Assembly (NCBI GenBank): GCA_947568835.1
Contig: OX387609.1
Location: 6,463,660-6,527,659 of the forward strand
DNA length: 64,000 nucleotides
Origin: Protonemura montana
Taxonomy: Eukaryota; Arthropoda; Insecta; Plecoptera; Nemouridae
Reading direction: 5' to 3'
A model generated the notes under the pieces. It was not told where the DNA came from and made no database searches. It worked only from the letters and a program-made list of their open reading frames with translations. This document shows, one piece after another, positions 29,601-41,600 of the stretch (within the stretch, counting starts at the first letter, position 1; the number at the start of each line of letters is the position of its first letter). Made by a program: the position numbers and the translations under genes.

Positions 29601-32600
29601 TCCACAAAAAAGGAGACAAAACCAACGTCAATAACTATCGTCCTATCTCCCTACTCTCCTCAATATCCAAGCTCTTAGAAAAAATAATGCTATCCCGAAT
29701 ATCCTCCTTCCTCAAATCCAACAACACCCTTGTGAGCTGCCAACACGGTTTCCAAAAAAACAAATCAACCATTACTGCCATCCTCCAATTTCTTTCTTCC
29801 CTCCACACCGCCCTAGATCAAGGAGACCAAGCTATAGGCATATTTTATGACCTAAGTAAGGCCTTTGACACGATCGACCACAACCTTCTCCTTTCCAAAC
29901 TCCACTCCATCGGGATCCGGGGCATTCCTAACAAATGGATAGCCTCTTTTCTCTCCAACCGCACCCAAATAGTCAGTATCAACTCCACCACCCCCGGTTT
30001 GCCACCCTCCCTCTCTACCCCCCTTGAAATCCTGCAAGGAGTACCCCAAGGCTCGGTACTCTCCCCACTGCTGTTCCTAATCTATGTAAACGACCTCCCT
30101 CAATTTATCAACCAAGGCAAACTCTTTCAATTCGCAGACGACACCACCCACCTCCTTACCTGCCCCAAATCCCAATCAATTTCCACCCTCACCAAAACGG
30201 CCAACGCGCAAACATCCAACATATCCTCCTACTGCCTCCACAACAGACTAGCCATTCAACCGTCCAAATCCCATTACATCCATTTCCACACAAAAAACAA
30301 CACCCCCGACTCCTCACCACTCATTCGAATAAACAACAAGGTAGTTCCCAGCGCAACCACCACCAAATTCCTGGGAATCCATATTGCCCCCAACCTAGAC
30401 TGGTCCCAATACATTCAAACAACCCTTAACAAAATCAAAAGCAGCTGCTTCCTCCTCCGTAGACTAAAACCTATTACCAACACCCACTCATTAAAACTTG
30501 TGTACCATGCCCACCTCCACTCCCACCTCTCCTATGGCCTCCTCTTCTGGGGAACCTCACCCCATGCAAAACGAATATTTAAAATGCAAAAACAGGCAGT
30601 ACGCATCATTGCAGGCATCTCCCGCCGCAAAACTTGCAGACCTCACTTCACAACCCATAAAATCCTTACCCTCACCTGTACCATAATCCAGATAGCCAGC
30701 ACCCTCGTACGATCCCACCCTGAACTCTTCCCCCTGAATTCCTCCATCCACACTCACGCAACCAGGAGTAGAAAAGAAATTCGCATCGTTCCGCACCACA
30801 CCTCCCTCTTCACACAAAGTCCCCTCTACTTATGCACAAAAATATTCAACCACCTCCCGACCCACATCAAAGAATCCACTCTACGCAGCACCTTCGACTC
30901 CTACCTACGAAACTTCCTCATCCAAAACCCCTTCTACAACCTCGAGGAATACCTAACCTCTACACCTCACCATCTCCCCCTGGCCCACCAACAATGACGA
31001 CTCGAACAAATGACGACTTAAAACAACCACCTAACTATTGTTGCTAGTTCCTAATCATTACTTTTAGTATACCATTATTATTGACATTATACATAAGTTA
31101 TTGTCATATTAGAACCTAAGATTATTATATTACCAATACTATACCATTAAGCCACTTTTTTACCACTACTACCACCATTATATTTATAATTTTAGTATAT
31201 TATATTATAGTAGATACAACTCTACCATTATTACTATTTTACCACCTTTATTAAACGGTGCAATATTACCGTGTTACCTTCATATAAAAATATTTACTAG
31301 AATAGGCCCATACAAATACTATGTACTTGTCAGTAGCTAATAAACAAATATACAAATATACAAAGATTCCATTTAATGATTTTAATGTACAGGACAAATT
31401 AGATCCAAAAACCTCTTTTTTTTGCTGTAACCAAAACAGAGTTTAAGCCTAACGCTCATAAATTTAGATGTAAAGGTGAAGTTACAGTGGTAACAACCCT
31501 TGAAAATCTGGAAACACCGACAGTGATTCGCTTATCGTCTTTTAAGCACTGGGGTTAAATTTTTGCTACTCTGTAAACCTGCCCCCATGTAGATTTATTA
31601 AGTTTTAGAACTCAGCTGCAATCAGTAAGCTCCAGTAAGCTTTGACCACAGGTTGGTAACTTAAAATTTCAGTCCATCAGTCACCACTGTATGTAATCAA
31701 AGCTTTGTTTTTAAATATACAAGTAGTTAATCAAGGACCTTGATATACTACTTGACTAGATTTCAACGGTGATTACTGTCTTGCGCTGAGATTTTAAGAT
31801 TTTTTTTTCTCGATGCCGATAACTGCTTCTTGATTAACATATGCTAGTGTTGCCAATAGTTGTAATGGAACAAATGCATGTGTATCGATCGATAACCATC
31901 AATCAAAATCTCAGATTTGCCCTGTTGGAGCAGAAATTGTGAGCGTACGTACCAATGGATGGTCGAACCAAGACGAGAGGCAGCCTGTCGCGATGGTCGT
32001 TGATTATTTGTTCGGCCAACGCTTTTGTGAACACGTAAGAGTTGGGGATGAAACGTCCTAGCATCCTTCAAAGAACAAAAACTCTCTCGAATCAAGAGAT
32101 TTCTTTTGATCAGTAGCGTGCAATGGGGCGAGGACGTGCGAATTCTCACATTGTTACTATCCTGTTTTCTGATATATTTAAACAGTAAAAGCTATCCCCT
32201 TAGCTAGAATAAAATGCATGCATTTGACATTGTAAATTAGGTCCGAAATTGACTAACTATACTGCTCAATTAATTAACTTAACCAACTAACTTTGGCAGG
32301 AGACAATCAACATAGTCTTTAGCTCCCTCCATCTCCACCATCTTGATGGCCACATTCCAATCCCAGCCGTTTGGCGGCGGATAGATTTTCTCAACCACGT
32401 GTCCGTGTTCGCTAACGTTGCTGAACGCTGTCGAAACGTGAAGAAAAACCTGCCAACAGAAAGTACGTGGGCGACTCTCTTCCAACTATTCCAATTTCCA
32501 CACATTTTGAATTGAAAATGCAGCATTATGTAGGAATTATTTGATTCCTCTTTAGTGTTTACTAAATACCAGGATTATGAAACGAAACGCTCAAAAAAGA

Positions 32601-34076
32601 AATGTCATATGGTTCAAAACAAGAGGTAGTGAAGTTATCAAACTGCATATAATGGCCGGAAATATCTTATTGATTGTGACAAAACAAGCCACGTTTCTGG
32701 GGGTCAAACTTGACCACACACTTAACTGGAAGGGACTCATTAAAAAGCTTCAAGGCAAACTATCAAAACAATGTTACTCATTGCGAGTACTCAAACAAAT
32801 AACAACTACCCGTACATTGAGACTAGCCTACTTCGGGCTGTTTGAATCAATAATGAGCTATGGAATTATATTTTGGGGCAACTCAAAGTTGCGTAATAAA
32901 ATATTCTTGTTGCAAAAACGAGCTATCAGGATTATACATATAGACTGAACAAGACAAGGTCATGCCGCGGCTATTTAGATATATTTCCTAGCCTGTACTT
33001 ATTTAAGCTTCTAATTTTTGTAAAAACTCACGCCTGGAAATTTCGCAAACACCACCATGCATACAGCACAAGAAATAAGGGAAATTTTAACTTAGAACTA
33101 GAGAATTTAACGCAATCGAAAGACCAGGCAATTCAGACAGGTTTAAGATTTATAACATGTATATTACCAGAGGTTTTTAAAAAGATGTCATTTTCAACCT
33201 ACAAGGCGAAATTAAGGACATTATTAATGGATAAGGAATGTTATAGCACACAAGAGTTTATAACACATATTAGTACCTGACCTTTGCAATTCTGTGGATA
33301 CGTCTGCAGAAAAATAACAATGAGTTTTAAACAAAAATAAAAAATTTGACAAATTATAACTGTATTATATTTAAGGCTTGACTGTCTCCCTAACATGTAA
33401 AATGTTTTATAATTGACAATAAACAACAATAATAATAATAAAAAAATTACTGCAAAACCTGGAATAGTTAATTGCCCTAAGCACTTTTACTCTTTCACAC
33501 TTTTTAATCATAGGGTTAACCCTAGCGCTAAAGTTAAACGGCCTTTCCAAAAAAAAAGCCATCAAATGACTACTTTACCGACAAAAATCAAATGAGGCAA
33601 CTAAGCGGAGTAACTGTTGTTGTGAATGTGTAGAAATTCCAATTCAGATTACTCGCATTTGAGACTGGCTTAAATTAAATAAAGTGTTTTTAATGCTAAC
33701 CCCAATGATTGATATACTTGCATAATTATTTTGTATTATTAAATTGTAGGGGTTTGTTAAAAAGGATGGCCTAGTCGCCATCGGTTACTATATCGGTCAC
33801 CTATCGTTACTACGTGTTAGCAGCTCGTTAGTTTAAAATAAAGTTTAGCATTAATGCTAGTCCTTTGACTTTTCCTACAAACTCAATGCTACCTACTACA
33901 CAGGTTATAGTCCTTCTTGCTTTGGGCAAAAGTGGTTTCATAAAGTGACGCGCTATCGACATCCTAACAAGATTTATGGCCTTCTTGTCACTTAAAAACT
34001 AAACAAATAGAAACTTGTCTGAATGATTTTTTCTGTTTTATTTGCATTATTATTATTATTATTATTATCATTATTA

Positions 34077-34126
<50 letters not shown>

Positions 34127-34808
34127 CTTTATACAACATTACCTACCTTTACATTACTCCTAGAATGCCAGATTACTAGAATTTAATTACTATGTACTTG
34201 TCAGTGGCAAATAAATAAATAAAAGTACAGTTTTTATTTGTATTTGTATTTATTGGATACTGATAAGTACCTACATAGTAATATAATGTACATTAAAAAT
34301 TAAAAATAGTGCCTATGCCCCATCAGGACGAAAATCTGTATGTTTTAATAAGTAAACTTACCTTCAGGTTCTGCATACCAAGAGCGAGATTAACGACCTC
34401 TCGAGTTCCCCTTACGTTCAACAACACCGCATCGTTGATCGGTTCATCGAATCTCACAGTTGCAGCCGAATGAAACACTATGGAAACTTCCCGGTGCAAC
34501 ACTTCTTTGTCTTCGGAACTCAGCCCCAACCCCAATTTCTTGACATCGCCTGCGATTGCTCGGAGTTTGTCAAACGCCCCTGACTCATTCTGACGGATGG
34601 TATCGAAGAGAGCCTGTTTTGTCAAGTCTTGGATTCTGTCTTGCGGTCGTTTGCCTTTCTTGGGGCGGATCAGCAAATAGATGGTGTGTAGGTCCGGGCA
34701 CGAGCGAAGGAGTTTCTCGATCAACACTTTTCCCATGAAACCAGTGCCACCCGTGATGAATATCTTTTGGCCGCTGTAGAATTCTGGTATCGATTGAACT
34801 GTGATCAT
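23678..34808 (-). CDS. Fatty acyl-CoA reductase, copy FAR-1 (8 exons, complete)
   Basis: Reduces fatty acyl-CoA to fatty alcohol with NADPH, normally at the ER or peroxisome membrane (family knowledge). Exons on the minus strand: 34808-34362, 32449-32284, 32057-31953, 28429-28336, 27510-27406, 26731-26492, 24557-24300, 23783-23678. All junctions keep frame and give 1521 nt, 506 aa, the usual FAR length. The Rossmann motif TGGTGFMG is at residues 19-26, and the active-site YxxxK (YVFTK) is at 212-216. The C-terminal FAR/sterile domain is encoded by exons 6-8 and ends in a hydrophobic helix after LYWLD. Intron 1 carries a LINE fragment, intron 3 a long LINE and intron 6 another LINE, all in the opposite orientation. 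The gene is head to head with the mTERF gene. Substrate chain length cannot be read from sequence. The assignment to FAR is secure; splice sites are inferred from consensus and from agreement of the copies. Confidence 0.93.
25529..25578. repeat. Poly-C tract inside the LINE coding region
   Basis: A run of C broken only by three A bases, placed where related copies encode the residues after FWGTSP. It disrupts the reverse-transcriptase frame and is a likely assembly weak point. Confidence 0.9.
26001..26034. repeat. 34-bp perfect palindrome in a LINE
   Basis: Two 17-nt arms without spacer: CTTAGAGAAAATAATAC followed by its exact reverse complement. It overlaps the stop codon region of the 24766-26262 LINE protein. 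Confidence 0.95.
28609..30997 (+). CDS. LINE ORF2-like protein: partial endonuclease plus reverse transcriptase
   Basis: The open frame runs uninterrupted to the stop at 30995-30997; the frame happens to be open back into flanking DNA, so its true start is missing. Near the beginning, SATLIDNIFT and SDHRALK are the C-terminal motifs of an APE endonuclease. The reverse transcriptase shows LNNYRPISLL-like NNYRPISLLSSISKLLEK, the catalytic block FYDLSKAFDTIDHN, GVPQGSVLSPLLFLIYVNDL and the FADD catalytic box (30131-30142). The C-terminal part has SYGLLFWGTSP and RIIAGISRRKTCRP. It would reverse-transcribe the element RNA at a nicked target, but without the endonuclease N-terminus this copy is unlikely to be autonomous. 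Confidence 0.88.
28609..31363 (+). mobile_element. Non-LTR retrotransposon (LINE), 5' truncated, in FAR-1 intron 3
   Basis: Compared with the same intron in FAR-2 and FAR-3, extra sequence begins after GGATTTACTAA and ends before GATTCCATTTAATG. It contains the end of an APE-type endonuclease domain, a complete reverse transcriptase and a C-terminal domain, then a 3' UTR ending in AT-rich simple repeats rather than poly(A). About nine bases of the target appear lost. The element is oriented against the host gene. The intact frame indicates a young insertion. Superfamily placement (Jockey, CR1 or L2-like) is uncertain. Confidence 0.9.
32567..33445 (+). mobile_element. Fragment of a second LINE family in FAR-1 intron 1
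   Basis: Extra relative to the other FAR copies, which read straight through TTACTAAA..CACTGCAAAA. Encodes reverse-transcriptase C-terminal sequence (ATFLGVKLDHTLNW, SYGIIFWGNSKLRNKIFLLQ, RAIRIIHID) to a stop near 32946; further coding-like remains follow, frameshifted. Ends in an (AAT)n tail near 33445. Only about 40 percent similar by eye to the other LINE proteins here, so a distinct family. Confidence 0.82.
34046..34125. repeat. (ATT)n microsatellite in FAR-1 intron 1
   Basis: ATT array with a few interruptions (ATC, TTT). Confidence 0.95.
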
Positions 34809-35524
34809 TTTGAAACTTTATACAAACAGTTGATAATAATATTAATAGGCTGGAATTTTATGAAGTAGTCACAGCACAAGGGGTCTTTATTTTAGCCACT
34901 TTAGGAGGATAAGAATTTAGAAAAAAAAAAACGATGTGGAACTCAATTTACCACTAACACCTTTCTGCTGTCCGTAATATGTATCGACAAATAAGTGGTG
35001 CCAGCTTATGATGTTTATTCAAAATCTAACATTTTTTAAAATCACAACAATTACAATTGATTTGTAGGATTGCCATGTGGTGGGATTAGACTTGGAACAA
35101 TTGCATTACCTTTTCGATTTAATTATTTGCTGAGAGTAATTATGATGCAAAATTCACAATTTATGCTTGTTCCTGCTTTTAATTCAGTTCACATGACTAT
35201 ATGTTTACCGCAAACAAAACCAACAGCTAATTGAACCATGCTCTTGGTGAGAATATCACATGCTGTTTTCTTTTTTTTAATTTAATTTTTATTTCCTGGA
35301 CACCGACACGAATATCCCTTGGCTATAGTAGGGGTCTTTTGGGAAACCTTACCTCATTCTTGCAGTCTGTTGGGTTATTACTTTGATACTTTTATTGAAG
35401 ATTATCTAAGATGTGAAATTTTTGTGATTTCCATCAAGAAAATAGAGTGGATGCCATCAATAAATACAATATTACTAGAGAGCTCAAATCTGAGTTGCCT
35501 GCAAATAAAACACGGCGGCCTTAA

Positions 35525-37376
35525 CCCTCTCGCTACCTTTGGCATCTATAGTGTACACCAAACTCTAGATTTTTTTACAGCTGGGTTATTCATTTTATTC
35601 CTTTGAGAACCGTTGGCAGGCATAGTGTACACTTTCATCGTCGAAAAATATCAGTTCGGTGCTGCTCCCTAGCAGCAAAGTTGATACTAATCAAGAAAAC
35701 AATTGGCATGGCGAGCCCGGGTGACGCGGTCCCTGGTAAGTGGATTTGATTTTCATTGTTTCATAGTATTATACAATATCTACAAACGGTTGGAATAGAA
35801 AATGACTTTGTTTATATATTGAACTCACATATTACACCAATAGTTTGATCTTCACCGGAATGAATTCGCTTCCAAATTTATATAAATATTGGTGTACACT
35901 ATAGTGGCCATCGGTAGTCACTGGCTGTTTTGTTCTGTCATAACCTATAAACTGTCAAAATGTTTCTACTTTATTTAAATCGTTTAAATGCGTAAATATT
36001 CGATTTTATACCATATTTCTTATGATTATAGGTCCTTCGAAGGTAGCATCTCTTCGAATTGGGAAACAACCTCCAAAAAAACAGCTGTCTGCAGACGAAA
36101 TATTCGACATCCTCGCTGATGGCAATATCTCCGATCTAGATGGCATAAGCGATGAAGATGGAGACGATGTTATTGAAGCCGCACGTTGTCTAAGACAACC
36201 AATTATAGGTTTGTAAACGTTTCTTTGATGCTCTGATAAAAGATGTCTTGATGTATAAACATGACTTGAGCATAAGGTGCTTTGATTTTAGGGTGTACCG
36301 TTCTGCCTCCTGATGATGAAATCGAAGAAGACATCGATGGTGATGTTTCTGATTTCGCTTTGGATGTGGATGGTATGGACAGGGAGGTTCACGAAGAGGC
36401 TTTGGATGAATTTGCGAACTATCCAGTTACCGGCAAGAAAGAAATTAGATGGCGCCATGTCAATCGTCTGGAGCCACCAGCTGGAGCATGGAATGCGCGG
36501 GCGCCTACTGTTGAAGACGTCATTGAGCAACTGAATCCCATTGAGTATTTTGAAAGATACATGCCATATTCAATCTATGAGTTGATGGTTGAAATGACCA
36601 ACATTTATGCCCTTACTAAGGACAATAATTTTATACCAACGTCAGTAAGAGAATTGAAAATATTTGTAGGCCTACACATCCTCATGGGAACGTTGGGGTT
36701 TCCTCGAATCGCCTTGTATTGGGACACTGCCCTGCACCTGGATGTATTTGTAAAGAACATGTCTAGAAACCGATTTTATAAACTTAGAAACAATGTTCAT
36801 GTCACGAACATAAACATTGTCCCTGAAGGCAATGATCGCTTGCATAAAGTCTGTCCGATGTTTGATGCAGTGCGAAAAAGGTGTAATGAATTAGAAATGG
36901 AAAGAGAGCTAGCAATTGACGAGCAGATGGTTCCCTTCAAAGGCCAGTTGAGTATAAAACAGTATATGAAGGGCAAGCCTAGTCCTTGGGGTTACTAAGT
37001 ACGTAAATAATTCTCATATTCAAGAAATCACTTGCCGATGAGCCACTTGCGCTGTGAAATTGTGATATTGTGTTGTATTGATAATGTATTGATAATATAT
37101 AATATGAAAATTTTCATAACACAACATGTAGAATGTGCCAATAAAAAACTTTGTAAACGTTGTTGTAACTGGTAATTATTCTGATAGCAAGAGTTCAGTC
37201 AGGTGGTTAGCAACCTTTGACTACCTTTGTACACTATAGTGGCCAGGCCAAATTTTGATGTTTGGCAACATTTTTTTTTTTTTTTTTTTCCCCATAAATC
37301 TTAAAATAAATAATTAAGTTTATCCTGAAAGTTTTAGAATTTTCTTACCAGCCAATTAATTCTGGTAGTGAGAGGG
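35525..37376 (+). mobile_element. piggyBac-type DNA transposon, internally deleted (1,852 bp)
   Basis: Flanked by TTAA at 35521-35524 and 37377-37380, the piggyBac target duplication. Terminal inverted repeats CCCTCTCGCTACC and GGTAGTGAGAGGG match at 12 of 13 positions. Subterminal copies of a GTGTACAC-containing motif lie near both ends (about 35550, 35625, 35893, 37229). The paralogous block upstream of FAR-3 has the unoccupied site at 11562-11565 with identical flanks on both sides. Only about half of a transposase is encoded, so the copy looks non-autonomous. Confidence 0.95.
35708..36998 (+). pseudogene. Truncated piggyBac transposase (3 exons, about 303 aa)
   Basis: Consensus splice sites join 35708-35735, 36032-36208 and 36292-36998 into one frame of about 303 aa, starting MASPGDAVPG. 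The acidic N-terminal region is followed by the DDE_Tnp_1_7 (piggyBac) domain: NPIEYFERYMP, FVGLHILMGTLGFPR, MSRNRFYKLRNNVHV. The first catalytic Asp is visible in AIDEQMVPFKG. The frame stops after KPSPWGY, so the second and third catalytic Asp and the C-terminal zinc-binding tail are absent. Full-length relatives are about 590 aa. The protein should not be a competent transposase, though it might still bind ends. Confidence 0.88.
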
Positions 37377-38617
37377 TTAAATTCTTTGCAGCTATAAATA
37401 CACTAACGACCCAATCAAATAAATATTAAGATTATTAAATGTAAATACAAAATGTGTCAACCAAAGTCAATTATTCTCGTGATGGAAGAAATTGAAAAAC
37501 TGCTAGAAAGGAGAAAATGTATCGAAGCATCTACCGACATATTTTTTAACGTTTCTTACCATAACTACCAAACTTCCTCAATGTCGATGACATTTAATTA
37601 GCATTTAACACACATATCGTGATGAGAAAAAAAAATACATATTTTTTCTTTTAGGAAAACTATACCTACTTATCGCTCCTTTGCTCAAATTGGTTTCATC
37701 CTCGACTATCATTATGGAGTCAAGTAGAAAGATGTCCAGAACAAGAAACTTTTAAGTGAAATAAGTACCACTCGAAGTTAGCTTGCCGTTTGAATACCAT
37801 ATCGCCTTGAATGTTGAATTTTCATATGCCATTGTAAAACCTGGTAAAACCTTCCAATGGTCCTAGCATCAAAGAGCAGTTAAATACTGCTAGGGTTGAA
37901 GTTTATTTTGAAAAATAATTTTGGCCTGGTGCAGTTTTTAGTTGGGCAAGTAACAAACTGACAGTGATTTAACCAGTTATATTGAACCAATGATACTACT
38001 AGCAGGTAGCGGTCACATTTTTGACCAATGAGAGTAAAAAACTATCCTTGGCTTTGACCCTCAGAACCACTTTGCTCGGTGCATGAAGTAAGTGTAAGTT
38101 GTATCATAGAATAAGTTTGTTGAGTCAAAGTTAGTTTATTTGAAGCAGCGAACAAATACATAGTTTTGTATGTGCTTTTTACGATAGCTTGTTAACAATA
38201 AAGTGACAATAGTAATTAATGCAATAGTCATGCAGGCCAACAGGTCATGAGACAGGTCAGGCCAGCAGGTGAGAGTTACTTAGTCAAAGTTAGTTGAGAC
38301 TTGAGTTCTTGTATTATTGTGGGATAATAGAAAAGTAAAAAAACCTTCGAACTTCAAATTGCTAAAAAGAAATGGTTTTTTTAACTCACCATGTATCAGA
38401 ATCAAGATCTTGGCGCTATCAATAACTTCATTTTTTTGATCCAAGAGGTCGCGCATTACTTAATTTTCAAAGGGCAGCAGCGACATAAGGATGTCACATG
38501 TGACCGAATTTTAAGGTTAAACCGGAAAACAACCATTGAATTTAGAATACTTTTACCACTTTTACATTGATAAATGTCTTTACTGTGACAGAAGTTTTAT
38601 ATTAGAGAACCACCGAG

Positions 38618-41600
38618 ATGTTGGGAAATCGCTTGGGTTATTATCTGATACGTCCAGTGAAGAGGCTCTTTGTTTTAACTCGTCAAATGTGTAAATTGCC
38701 TGCTAATATGCAAGATCCTGAGAGGGTGAAATTCTTTGAACAACTATTTGGTATGTAGCCCAAATCGCGTTAAAGTAACCTCCCCTTAATCTGTTTGTGA
38801 AATCATTTCACTTCGAACTTAACAATTTTGTTTTCAATATTTACAGGCTGTTCCTGGGCTGTCGTTACAAGAATACCAGATAATGTGCAACTATTTGAAC
38901 TTGAAACGGACAGACTGCAGAAGGCTTTTGATGCCTGTTTGGTAAGGCTACAGCAATCGCACAGTTGTGTTTCATTTTAATCAGATTTTTTAGTTTTCAG
39001 TTTTTTTTTAGGTACTTTCATAATGTTGCTAAGATTAAAATAACAATTGTGGTGAAGAGGGAACAAGAAAGAGCGCATATTTCCGGAGAAGACAGTGTAT
39101 GTCGTTGTCGAAAAATTTGTAGAAATTCCGAGTACTTTTGTGTTCTAGGGTGTCCTTTGTAATAGTTAGAAAACAATTCTTTAACATTCTAAATTCAACT
39201 AGTCGAAATGTCGAAAATGTTATCCAGATCAGTTCGACTGTATGACCAGTTTTGGTTCTCACTTCACACAATGACATTACTGACATAATGTGTAAATTAT
39301 ATATTTACATAATAACTGCCATACTTAAATTGATTGAAAAGCACTGATGATTTTTGTTTTGTCGTTCTACCAATAAGAAAGTGGGAATTGATCGAAAGGA
39401 AATGAGACAACACCTCAACATTCTCACGATGCTACCTGTCACAATTGAACATCACGCAATGCTTTTAAAAGAATGCGGTTTCCATAGAGCTGATCCTCAT
39501 TCTCTAATCAAGTAAGACCACATCTTGAAGAATTATTCATTCTCATTTGTCATTTGTCAATAATTCTTTTCAGTGGTGCCATATTTATTTCTATCAATTT
39601 TCAATGTCTTAAACTGTTTCCAGTTACATGCCCATACTTGGCAAACGGATATCACTTCTAAGAGCATATGGTCTGATGTCCGATGTTGATCCTTCGGAAA
39701 ATATCCTTTCATATCTTGAGCCAGGAGTACCATCGATTTCTCGACCTGACTATTCTAATACTACTCTGAAGCAAATTAATATCGCCACTAGAAGGTAAAA
39801 ACTCTGACCAGGGTAGCGATCATTTAAATTTTTTGCTAGAGATGCCAAAAGTTATCTCAGTAAATTACAGCGTTAATCGACGTTATTTTACGAAATATCG
39901 TTCGTGACCTCGGAATGAAAAAGTTACATGATCGATGACGATACCCTGATCTTATGGTTCTTAAGATTACGTTCTAATCTCTCATGACAAGTCTAATTTC
40001 ACTTATATTTCTCTTCCTTAGACACTATCTGGCATGGAGGCTAGGTACAAATGCTGAGCACATAGACAAGCTGATTAAGACCTATCAACGCATTAAGCAT
40101 CGGAGCTTTCGTTTAATGAAAGAAAATCTGGATTTTATTGAAGAAAAAATAGGATTCCCCAAGGAAAAAGTGAGTACCTACCTACCAAAATCCTGGAAAT
40201 GATATGTTAATTATAAGAGAACTAGCCCTTACGAAAACGCCATTAAGAACCAGACCTAGAATTGATTCAGATCATATTTGGCCCAGATTAAGTCCAGGTC
40301 TGGTTCTTGATGAGGTTTTTGTACGGGAGGTACGAAAAGAATTAAAGATCAGAATTTTGTTCAACATTTTGGTAAAGCTATTGTCATTAACTCTGTGTTC
40401 CATTATTTTTTAAAACCTTCCATTTTTTATTTTCTCCTGAGGTATGTTGAAAGTCACAGCTATAGTTGCTGTTTAATTCTCCAGTCCCAGCTGCTTTTCT
40501 GATCAGCTATTTTCTGCGATTACGACTCTTTGTTGTACCTTAACCTTGCATTCAATCTTCCTAAACTGTGCTGGAGATCATTCTAGAAGCTCGATGCTCG
40601 TTCCAGATATTGAAGAATGGCTATCTGATTCACTGCAGTCACGAGAACATGCAAAACACGCTGGAAACTCTGCCTACATTAGGCGAAGTTCCCACCCTTG
40701 AGATATACCGCAGATTTCCCAAGGTCATGATGACCTCTTCCGAGAACATGGTGCAGATCATGAAGCACTTAACGGTATGCCTGTAAAACTCGCTTCCAGG
40801 TTAATTTTGAAGTCAACCTTACAATTTTTTAACTGTAAACCTGTTTGAAACCACTAGACAATAAAAGTACATAAAGGTACAAAACCCTCACTGTCAAACT
40901 GTTCAGCAATAATGCAAATAGGCTGGATATTGGCTGTGGGGAAGAAAGGGAGAAGGAGCACACTTGTCAAGATATTTCTAGAATTTTCAAATAATTCTAA
41001 TTTTAAAGAGATGTTAAAGCAACATGTCAAAACTAAAAACAAAAATCCTAGAAATCTTTCGACAAGTATACCATGCGACGTAAATTTTCCTCTCTAGTAA
41101 GTTGTGCTCCTCTATCTTCCTTTCTTCACCACAAGAAATGCTCATCAATTAATTGATAACAATAGGGAAATATCCTTAAGATTATTATTTAATTATTATA
41201 ATTGTGTTCAAATACGCGTTTAAAATAGAATCTGACGTATTTTTTCTTTTTACAATCCGATCTTAACTTTTCTATTTCTATTTGTTTTAAGAATGGCTTA
41301 AATATAAATTCTCGTGGTGGGATGAAAACGGACCGTGACGTCAGAAATAGTGTTCTGACGTCGTTTTGGGTCACCTTTGCCTTCGCTTCTGTTTCTTTAC
41401 GTCAGATATCACTTCATGTCATAAAAAATGGCGACCCTCGTTTTCGTACGAGATTGAAACGCAAACATTTTAAACAGGTATATTTTATTCAAAATTGGGT
41501 TTACAAGAAAATAAAAAAATACATGTTCATTATTTTCTCACAAAAAAAATAAAAAAAAATAGTTTTAAATTTAAAGAGATTTCCTTCTTACACTTCGTAG

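Larger units (their letters stand above)
34809..38617. other. Intergenic region shared by FAR-1 (minus) and mTERF (plus)
   Basis: The two genes diverge from this 3.8-kb interval, half of it a piggyBac insertion. It is the apparent parent of the FAR-2 and FAR-3 upstream blocks. A small insertion at about 38133-38280 (ending in AGGTCAGGCCAGCAGGTGAG) is absent from the FAR-3 block. Confidence 0.7.
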
